The position numbers and the translations under genes are program-made. Shown one piece after another: positions 58,070 through 64,000 of a stretch of DNA of 64,000 nt. The stretch comes from an uncultured Christensenella sp. Lineage in GTDB: Bacteria > Bacillota > Clostridia > Christensenellales > Borkfalkiaceae. The number at the start of each line of letters is the position of its first letter. Position 1 is the stretch's first letter. The notes beneath the pieces were generated by a model, which saw nothing but the letters and a program-made list of their open reading frames with translations, had not been told where the DNA came from and did not search any database. The stretch lies in NCBI GenBank assembly GCA_910579525.1, contig CAJTUK010000003.1, forward strand, positions 186,001-250,000. Direction: 5' to 3'.

Positions 58070-59176
58070 TTATTTCTTTTCCCAGCGCATAAAAGGTTGT
58101 GGGCCGTCGTAATCGTTTGCGTAATCAACCGAAGAGGGCGAGTGCAGCCAGCCTATCGTCCGCGAATCGGAATCTCTCAAAATATCGCTCCCGCGCAGTC
58201 TGAACCCCGTGCGCGAGCCTCCGCGGTCTACAATGTCGCCGTAGCCGTTCACCGTGTAAGTTTCGCCGTAACCGCCGCCGTAGATAACAAGCTCGGGTTC
58301 GGCTTTGCTTTTCGCTCCGTCGGCGCCGAAGTCGGCGGAGGAAGAGGTCGACGAATAACCGCTATTCAAAGAAACGCCGGAATTTCCGCTCTTAACTATA
58401 ATATATATAATTCCCGCGGGGAAGAATATAAGCAAAAGAAGAATGGCTACGCCCCAGTTAATTCCCGAATTCGCCGAAGGAGCGGAATAATTTCCTCTTG
58501 CGGCGTTTCTTTCGTCCTCGTCAAGCTCTGCAATGTAATTGTCAACGTTTTCGTTGCCGTTTTCCTTTGCCAGATTATACCAGTATCTCGCCTTCTTAAA
58601 GTCAACCGCAGTGCCCCAGCCCTTGTGGTAATGCAGTCCCATGACCCCTTGCGCGAGTTCGCTATTTATTCCCGCAGACTCGTCGGATTCGGCAAAAACT
58701 TCGCTTATCAGCTTAAATCCTTTCACCCTGTTTTGCGCAATGCCGAGTCCGTCGTCGTACATAATCGCCAGATACGTTTTCGCGTCGGCTACAACCCTTT
58801 TGTCTTCGCGGTTAGCCGCCTTTGTAAACCACTTGAACGCCTCAACGTAATTCTGTTCAAGTTCGCCGTCGTAGTAATTTGCGCCTATGTTAAGTATTGC
58901 GTAGCCGTAGCCCGCGTCCGCCGCCTTTCTTATAAGCGCAAACGCTTTGTCAAGGTCTTGCTCAACCCCCCAGCCGTTTAAAAAGCACAGCCCGTATTCG
59001 TAAACCGCCGCGATCTCTCCGCCGCTTGCCGATTTTTCATACCAGTATGCGGCTTTGTCAAAGTCCTGTTCCGCGCCCCATTCGCCTTGTGCATAGCATA
59101 CCGCAATTTGATATTGCGCGTATGCGTCTCCGTTTTCGGCGAGTACGAGCGTTTCGTCGAATTTGTTCGTTGTCAT
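58070..59176 (-). CDS. Sel1-repeat protein with a membrane segment
   Basis: 368 residues with AAAGGAG upstream. About six Sel1-type helical repeats (residues 10-215; e.g. DAYAQYQIAVCYAQGEWG, AAVYEYGLCFLNGWGVEQ) for protein contacts, then one membrane helix (about 240-262) and an exposed Gly/Ser-rich C-terminus that may form beta-strands. No signal peptide, so the repeats are probably cytoplasmic. Partner unknown. Monocistronic. Confidence 0.85.
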   Translation of the reverse strand: MTTNKFDETLVLAENGDAYAQYQIAVCYAQGEWGAEQDFDKAAYWYEKSASGGEIAAVYEYGLCFLNGWGVEQDLDKAFALIRKAADAGYGYAILNIGANYYDGELEQNYVEAFKWFTKAANREDKRVVADAKTYLAIMYDDGLGIAQNRVKGFKLISEVFAESDESAGINSELAQGVMGLHYHKGWGTAVDFKKARYWYNLAKENGNENVDNYIAELDEDERNAARGNYSAPSANSGINWGVAILLLLIFFPAGIIYIIVKSGNSGVSLNSGYSSTSSSADFGADGAKSKAEPELVIYGGGYGETYTVNGYGDIVDRGGSRTGFRLRGSDILRDSDSRTIGWLHSPSSVDYANDYDGPQPFMRWEKK

Positions 59177-59250
59177 AAACTTCTCCTTTTAAAATGTTGT
59201 TGCCTACTCTATAATATCATAAATGTCAAATTATGTCAATATAAAAAATA

Positions 59251-59280
59251 AAAGCGCCCCGCCGTTCGGCGGGGCGCTTA
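59251..59280. terminator. terminator of the M1 peptidase gene
   Basis: AGCGCCCCGCC/GGCGGGGCGCT stem; on the minus strand followed by TTTTATTTTTT. Confidence 0.85.
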
Positions 59281-59302
59281 CCGATATCTTTTTAAACCTG
59301 TA

Positions 59303-60751
59303 TTATATCAATATCTTTCCTTCTATAAAAGAAGAGAACAATCCCTCTACGTCCCCGCTTCCTATAAAGCAGGCAATCAAATCGTCGGGCGTTGCCGTTT
59401 TTCCGCAGTTTTCGGCAAAGTATTTTTTAAGTCCGGCGTTAAAGTCGTCGTCGCCCACGGTGTTGCGCAGCATATCGAAGAGAATAAGCCCCTTGTTGTA
59501 AGCTATGTTGTTGTACTCGAGCTCGCCCGAATAATCCTTCAAGTGCCTGTGCATACGCGTGTCGGTCGTGCCGTTCAGCTGGTTGAACACCTTGAAAAAC
59601 GCTCTGTAATAGGTGGTCGCCGAGTTGACTATTCCCTTCCTCGTGAATCCGTAAGCGGGGTTGTTTTCAAAAAACGAGAGGGTGGAGTACTCCGCAAGCC
59701 CCTCGTCCTGCCAGGCGTCGTTCAGCTGGTCGCTTCCAACCATAGCGTACCACCACTGGTGCGCGTTTTCGTGCACTATGGTATAAACGGTGTTGTCGCT
59801 GTCAAGCCCGTCGGCTATCATAGTGAGCGCGGGGTATTCCATACCGCCGTAACAAAATCCCGTCTGCACCACCGAAAGGGTGGGGTAAACGTACTGCCCG
59901 TACGCCGAACAAAAATACTTAAAGCTCTCAACCGCCGCGTTAAGTCCTGTTTGCGCGTTCGCGTCGGATATGTAATAATAACTTACCGTAACGCCGTTCA
60001 CGTTCTCGGACAAAACTTTAAATTCTTTTGAAATAACAAAGGCGAAGTCTCTCGCGTTTTCCAGCGTATAAGAGCACTTTTTTCTGCCGTCCGCTTCGTT
60101 TTCGGAAAGGGCTTTACCGCTCGAAGCCGCAACATATTCCGCGGGCAAATCCAAAGTAACGCTGTAATCGGCACAGTCGGAAAGGAAGGGGTCGCCGCAA
60201 CTGTAATAGGGGCACTCTACAAATCCTTCCTGCGAATACGCGCATAAAATGGGGTAAAAGTTTCCTAAATTAACGGTGTGCGCCGTTATTCCCGTGCGGT
60301 GGTTCACTTTCGCGAGCGTAAGCGAGTAACTTATCTTCACAACCGCGGTTTCTTCGGGATATACGGGGGTCAACAGCGTCACTGTCAAAATGTTTTCGTC
60401 CTCGCCGGCTATCTCCCAGCCCGCGCAGTTCTCAACTTCCGTAACTTCCATTTTTCCGTAACTCTCTCCCGCGTAATACGCGCGGTTTTTATAAGCGTCG
60501 GAAACGGGCTTTACGCTCGCGCCCTCTCTGAAAGCGTTTCCGTAAAGGTTGAATTTCAAATCGCCTATTTCGTTTTGAGTGTCGTTATAAAACGAAAACT
60601 CCGTCGTGCCCGTCAAAGTTCCGTTCTCTTCGTCGTAGCTCGCGTAAATATCGTAGCTCGAACCGTCGTCCTTTTGCGGAGCGCACGCCGAAACCGCACA
60701 CGCGGCGCCCGCGCAGCATATAATGAGTAAAACGGCAATTATTTTTTTCAC
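59303..60751 (-). CDS. M1-family metallopeptidase lipoprotein
   Basis: 482 residues. A signal peptide ending VSAC makes it a lipoprotein. The catalytic region has GGMEYP (equivalent to the GAMEN substrate loop), HENAHQWW (HExxH zinc motif) and the second Glu in DEGLAEY, 18 residues later, the correct M1 spacing. The N-terminal beta domain is present; the C-terminal helical domain is short. Likely trims peptides outside the cell. AGAGGTATC lies before the ATG. Substrate unknown. Confidence 0.9.
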   Translation of the reverse strand: MKKIIAVLLIICCAGAACAVSACAPQKDDGSSYDIYASYDEENGTLTGTTEFSFYNDTQNEIGDLKFNLYGNAFREGASVKPVSDAYKNRAYYAGESYGKMEVTEVENCAGWEIAGEDENILTVTLLTPVYPEETAVVKISYSLTLAKVNHRTGITAHTVNLGNFYPILCAYSQEGFVECPYYSCGDPFLSDCADYSVTLDLPAEYVAASSGKALSENEADGRKKCSYTLENARDFAFVISKEFKVLSENVNGVTVSYYYISDANAQTGLNAAVESFKYFCSAYGQYVYPTLSVVQTGFCYGGMEYPALTMIADGLDSDNTVYTIVHENAHQWWYAMVGSDQLNDAWQDEGLAEYSTLSFFENNPAYGFTRKGIVNSATTYYRAFFKVFNQLNGTTDTRMHRHLKDYSGELEYNNIAYNKGLILFDMLRNTVGDDDFNAGLKKYFAENCGKTATPDDLIACFIGSGDVEGLFSSFIEGKILI

Positions 60752-60818
60752 GCTGATACCTCTTTTTTTCGTAACTTTAAAAATATTTTATGCGCCGCAT
60801 TTCCGCAATAAAACTTTT

Positions 60819-60848
60819 TTAACATATTTTAAACAATTTTAATAAAAT
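60819..60848 (+). promoter_or_regulatory. promoter of the nitrilase-like gene, leaderless type
   Basis: TTAACA at 60819-60824, 18-base spacer, TAAAAT at 60843-60848, seven bases before the ATG at 60856. Confidence 0.6.
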
Positions 60849-60855
60849 GTACGGT

Positions 60856-61515
60856 ATGATATTTTGCGTGATAACGGAAGGAAACGTCGACGAAATAACC
60901 CTGCCCGACTGCGACGTCGCCCTTTTCGGCTTCGACGTTCTGGGCGAAGCCGACTATGAGAGCGAGCTGCGCGGCGAAACCGAAAAATTCGAAGAGGCGG
61001 CGCGCCTTACAAAAAACTGTTCCTGCGGCGGAGTGTTCGCATGCAAAACTGTCAGCCGCGGGCTATTCCGCAAGTCCGCGGCGGTTGCCGACAGAGGCAA
61101 ACTTTTGGGTATAGCGGATATGACCCGCGTCCTCGACGGCGAAGATTATAAAAGCGGCGCCTCGCTTGGTCTCTATAAAGTCAACGGTTGCGGAGTGGGG
61201 GTGTGCATAGAAAACGACCTGTTTTTTCCCGAAAACGTAAAAAGTCTCACCGATTGCGGCTGCAACGTAATAGTCGTTCTCGCGGAGCAGCTGCGCGACG
61301 TTATCCCGCCGCTCTTGATTCGCGCATATTCCTATCTGTACGGCGTGCCCGTTATTATGGTTGCGGGCAAAACCGCGTATTTCGCCGATATATCGGGGGC
61401 AATCGCGTCTTCCACGCAAAACACAACCGTTTTCGAAGTGAGTCCTCAAAACCGTTACAGGGTGGTAACAACCCGCCGCAAGGGCATTAATTCGGATTCC
61501 AAAGCGGACTATTAA
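60856..61515 (+). CDS. carbon-nitrogen hydrolase-like protein
   Basis: 219 residues from the ATG at 60856; an ATG at 60847 overlaps the -10 box and is less likely. The alternating strands, the YKVNGCGVGVCIENDLFFPE segment (position of the nitrilase cysteine loop: G-x-x-I-x-x-D) and the RAYSYLYGVPVIMVAGK segment recall the nitrilase/amidase fold, but the catalytic Glu-Lys-Cys triad is not clear: the expected Cys is in CIEND. It may be a degenerate member. Function unknown. Confidence 0.55.
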   Translation: MIFCVITEGNVDEITLPDCDVALFGFDVLGEADYESELRGETEKFEEAARLTKNCSCGGVFACKTVSRGLFRKSAAVADRGKLLGIADMTRVLDGEDYKSGASLGLYKVNGCGVGVCIENDLFFPENVKSLTDCGCNVIVVLAEQLRDVIPPLLIRAYSYLYGVPVIMVAGKTAYFADISGAIASSTQNTTVFEVSPQNRYRVVTTRRKGINSDSKADY

Positions 61516-61605
61516 CCTTAAAAACTATTTACGGTCGCCTCGTGCCGCACAAAAACGTGCACCTCGTAACTTTATTATAATAATTTCAAAATTTCCCTCT
61601 ATTGC

Positions 61606-61634
61606 TTGAAATTTAAAAAATAGTTTGCTATAAT
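61606..61634 (+). promoter_or_regulatory. promoter of yicC-gmk-rpoZ-priA
   Basis: TTGAAA at 61606-61611, 17-base spacer, TATAAT at 61629-61634. Confidence 0.75.
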
Positions 61635-61669
61635 TATTTTTGTATAAAAATTACGTTAGAGGTTTTCAG

Positions 61670-62545
61670 ATGTACAGCATGACGGGGTACGGCAGAGGAG
61701 AATACAAAGCGGGCGGCGTAGAGCTCACCGTCGAGATAAAAACGGTGAACAACCGCTATCTCGACGCAGTCTTAAAGTGTCCGCGCGTCTTTAACGCGTA
61801 TGAAGAAAATATCCGCGGTATAATTCGCGGCAAGCTCACGCGCGGTCACGCCGACGTCTATGTTTCGTTTACCGACAAGCGCGAAAAAGAAAAAACCTTA
61901 ACTTTGGACGAAGCCGTCGCAAAAGCATATTTCAACGCCGCTCAACGGCTCGAAAAACTTTTACCCGAACTTGAAAACGATTTAACCCTCACAAGCGTTT
62001 TGCGCTATCCCGAAGTGTTAAAAACCGAAGACGCGTCCGCCGCCGACGAAGAGCTCGTTTCCGCGTTGGAATCCGCGTTGGAATCCGCGCTGGACAAGCT
62101 CAACGCCATGCGCGAAACGGAGGGCGAAAAGCTCAAAGCCGACATGCTCTCACGTATGCTCGTTATAGAAGGGCTCGTAAAAAGCGTCGAAGAGCGCGCC
62201 CCGCTCGTGGCCGAAAATTACAGGCAAAAACTCGAAGCCAGAATTAAAAAGATTTTAGACGGCGTCGAAGTGGACGAGGGCAGGCTGCTTACCGAAGTCT
62301 GCGTGTTTTCCGATAAGAGCAACATAGACGAAGAGCTTACCCGCCTCCGTTCCCATATCGTACAGTTCAGGCAAATCTGCAAAGAAAAACTCGTGGGCAG
62401 GAAGCTCGACTTCCTCGTTCAGGAGTTCAACCGCGAAGCCAACACCATCTGTTCCAAATCCAACGACGTAGAGGTAACCCGCTTGGGTCTCGCGTTGAAA
62501 AACGAGATAGAAAAGGTGCGCGAACAAGTCCAGAACGTGGAGTAA
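61670..62545 (+). CDS. yicC: YicC-family endoribonuclease
   Basis: 291 residues from the ATG at 61670, which has AGAGG upstream and gives MYSMTGYGRGEY, the family's hallmark start; a frame extension to 61640 is not coding. NRYLDAVLKCPR and the C-terminal DUF1732 region (FLVQEFNREANTICSKSND) are complete. YicC proteins cleave small RNAs in E. coli. First gene of the gmk-rpoZ operon, seven bases before gmk. Confidence 0.94.
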   Translation: MYSMTGYGRGEYKAGGVELTVEIKTVNNRYLDAVLKCPRVFNAYEENIRGIIRGKLTRGHADVYVSFTDKREKEKTLTLDEAVAKAYFNAAQRLEKLLPELENDLTLTSVLRYPEVLKTEDASAADEELVSALESALESALDKLNAMRETEGEKLKADMLSRMLVIEGLVKSVEERAPLVAENYRQKLEARIKKILDGVEVDEGRLLTEVCVFSDKSNIDEELTRLRSHIVQFRQICKEKLVGRKLDFLVQEFNREANTICSKSNDVEVTRLGLALKNEIEKVREQVQNVE

Positions 62546-62551
62546 GGAGAT

Positions 62552-63115
62552 ATGCAAAAAAATCTGTTAATCGTTTTTTCCGGTCCGTCGGGCGTCGGTA
62601 AGGGCACCGTAGTCAAAAAACTTTTAAAAAACGGCAATCGCGCGCTCTCCGTTTCCTGTACCACCCGCGCCCCGCGCGAGGGCGAAGTCGACGGCAAGTC
62701 CTATTTCTTCGTTACAAAGGGCGAATTCGAAAGCGGTATAAAAGAGGGCGGTTTTTTAGAATATAACGAGCACTTCGGCAATTATTACGGCACGCCGAAA
62801 AAATTCGTGGAAGAAACCCTGAAAACGCGTGACGTAATTCTCGAAATCGAGGTGGACGGCGCGCTCAAAGTAAAAGAGTCCTACCCCGACGCCCTGCTCG
62901 TAATGATTTTGCCGCCAAGCGCTAACGAACTCCGCGCCCGACTTTTAAAACGCGGGTCGGAAAGCGCGGAAAAGATAGAAGAGCGCGTAAAGCGCATGGA
63001 ATACGAACTCTCTAAAAAAGAGTTTTACGATTATTCGGTAATCAACGACTCGCTCTGCGAGTGCGTCGAAAATATAGAAAATATCATTTTAAAAGAAAAG
63101 GAGATAAGGCAATGA
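62552..63115 (+). CDS. gmk: guanylate kinase
   Basis: 187 residues: LIVFSGPSGVGKGTVVKKLL (P loop), SCTTRAPREGEVDGKSYFFV (GMP site), LEYNEHFGNYYGTPK and LEIEVDGALKVKE define Gmk, which phosphorylates GMP to GDP. AAGGAG precedes the ATG; the stop overlaps the rpoZ start (ATGA). Confidence 0.97.
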   Translation: MQKNLLIVFSGPSGVGKGTVVKKLLKNGNRALSVSCTTRAPREGEVDGKSYFFVTKGEFESGIKEGGFLEYNEHFGNYYGTPKKFVEETLKTRDVILEIEVDGALKVKESYPDALLVMILPPSANELRARLLKRGSESAEKIEERVKRMEYELSKKEFYDYSVINDSLCECVENIENIILKEKEIRQ

Positions 63116-63327
63116 TTAACACGCCTCCCGTAGATTTACTTATAGAACAGCTCGGCACGGACGGGCAGCCCGTTTCGCGCTATTGCCTTTGCGTAGTCGC
63201 CGCAAAAAGGGCGAGGCAGATAATAGAACAGGCTTCCTCCGCACCCAGAGGCGGCGAGGTTTTAAAAGAACTCGCCATAGCCAGCCGTGAAATCGCAAGC
63301 GGCAAAGTCAAGTGCGTAAAGGACTGA
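63112..63327 (+). CDS. rpoZ: RNA polymerase omega subunit
   Basis: 71 residues from the ATG at 63112, which overlaps the gmk stop. NTPPVDLLIEQLG and AAKRARQIIEQ, with a downstream LKELAIASREIASGKV helix, match omega of Bacillota, which stabilises the polymerase beta' subunit. AAGGAG lies about 11 bases upstream. The frame further upstream is inside gmk. Confidence 0.9.
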   Translation: MINTPPVDLLIEQLGTDGQPVSRYCLCVVAAKRARQIIEQASSAPRGGEVLKELAIASREIASGKVKCVKD

Positions 63328-63338
63328 TTTTCATATAA

Positions 63339-64000
63339 GTGTACGCACAAGTCATAGTAGACATAGCCCACAGCCAAGTGGACAAAATATTCGAATACTC
63401 CTGTCCGGATTGGGTTAAAGAGGGTTGCCGCGTAAAGGTGCCCTTCGGCGGCAGAGTTTTAGACGGGTTCGTCACGGGCGTTTCTCAAACGCCGTCCTTC
63501 CCGCCCGAAAAAATCAAACCCGTAACTCAAGTATTCGACGAATTGCCTGCGCTCGTCCCCGAATGTTTTTCGCTGATGGAGCGCGTTTCTTCGCGCTATA
63601 AAGTTCCCAAAGCCGCGGCTCTGCGGCTGTTTTTGCCGTCCGAAATGCGCCTCGGCAAAGTGCGCGAAGTCTATAAAAAATTCGCAAAAGTCAAAGATAT
63701 ATCGGTATCTGTTCCCAAAAACGCCGCCAAACAGCGCGGCGCTTTGGACTTTTTGCAACAAAACGGCGACTGCGACTATACCGCTCTGTGCCAAAAATTC
63801 GGCAGGGGCGCCGTAAACGCGCTCGAAGAAAAGGGCGCTATAGAAGTCTATAAAGTCAAGACAAACCGCAACCCCTTCGCCGAAGTCTCCGGCGGCGGCG
63901 CCGAAAAGTCCTTGACCGCCGCGCAGACGGAAGCGGTGCGTTCGGTGCAAAACGTCCCCAAAACCGTACACCTTATTCACGGGGTAACGGGCAGCGGAAA
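63339..64000 (+). CDS. priA: primosomal protein N' (PriA), 3' end outside window
   Basis: Read from the GTG at 63339 through 220 codons to the window edge without a stop. The N-terminal 3'-end-binding domain (VIVDIAHSQVDKIFEYSCPD, VPFGGRVLDGFVTGV) and a winged-helix region are present, and the last bases encode GVTGSGK, the start of the Walker A loop. PriA restarts stalled replication forks. Position after rpoZ is typical. Helicase motifs lie beyond the window. Confidence 0.93.
   Translation, partial: MYAQVIVDIAHSQVDKIFEYSCPDWVKEGCRVKVPFGGRVLDGFVTGVSQTPSFPPEKIKPVTQVFDELPALVPECFSLMERVSSRYKVPKAAALRLFLPSEMRLGKVREVYKKFAKVKDISVSVPKNAAKQRGALDFLQQNGDCDYTALCQKFGRGAVNALEEKGAIEVYKVKTNRNPFAEVSGGGAEKSLTAAQTEAVRSVQNVPKTVHLIHGVTGSG

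Noticed and set aside
1..64000. CRISPR arrays, tRNA and rRNA genes
   Set aside because: No regularly spaced repeats, cloverleaf sequences or rRNA signatures were seen on either strand.

Overview
The window is a stretch of chromosome, about half G+C and densely packed with genes, from what is most likely a low-G+C-lineage Gram-positive bacterium (Bacillota, class Clostridia). The basis is gene content and order: rpsB-tsf then pyrH-frr-uppS-cdsA-dxr-rseP; ylxM-ffh-rpsP-khpA-rimM-trmD-rbgA; yicC-gmk-rpoZ-priA; ECF vitamin-transporter subunits; a FMN and a TPP riboswitch; and a SpoIIQ-like M23 protein suggesting a sporulating ancestry. A gut Christensenellales-type organism is a guess from style only. 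No rRNA, tRNA, CRISPR array, transposase or prophage structural gene was found.

Layout. 1-4.7 kb: a cut-off minus-strand gene, a coiled-coil DNA-binding protein, a RuvX-DUF1292 fusion and a Cys-repeat lipoprotein. 4.9-12.5 kb: translation, nucleotide, isoprenoid and phospholipid genes. 12.6-17.4 kb: an accessory stretch with small XRE regulators, a MITE-like repeat, a long ThiT under a TPP riboswitch, yfbR, a zinc-ribbon membrane protein and an unexplained minus-strand transcript with mini-ORFs. 17.5-26.2 kb: a CPA2 antiporter behind a structured leader, then the SRP/ribosome-maturation operon up to rplS. 26.3-40.7 kb: comM-dprA-topA-trmFO-hslV-(membrane SUKH protein)-hslU, hisS, trxA, glyA, DegV and HAD proteins. 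40.8-44 kb: FMN riboswitch-ribU, then four tandem double-XRE regulators on the minus strand, the third of which is readable only through a -1 frameshift. 44-50.3 kb: tsaE-tsaB-rimI-hydrolase-murF-like-ddl-icd. 50.3-61.5 kb: mostly minus-strand genes for envelope, transport and unknown functions, a MocR/ECF divergent pair and a small-ORF transcript. 61.6-64 kb: yicC-gmk-rpoZ-priA, with priA cut by the window end.

Two themes run through the window. First, at several genes (ruvX, tsaE, icd, a nitrilase-like gene, probably dxr) a good -10 box lies only 4-8 bases before the start codon and no Shine-Dalgarno is present, which predicts leaderless mRNAs. Second, regulation by short RNA structures and small HTH proteins is unusually rich: two recognisable riboswitches, a candidate attenuator before corA, a candidate pseudoknot leader before the antiporter, operators between divergent XRE promoters, and two loci with very short ORFs carrying strong Shine-Dalgarno sequences. 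All functional statements come from reading the sequence; none was tested by database search.
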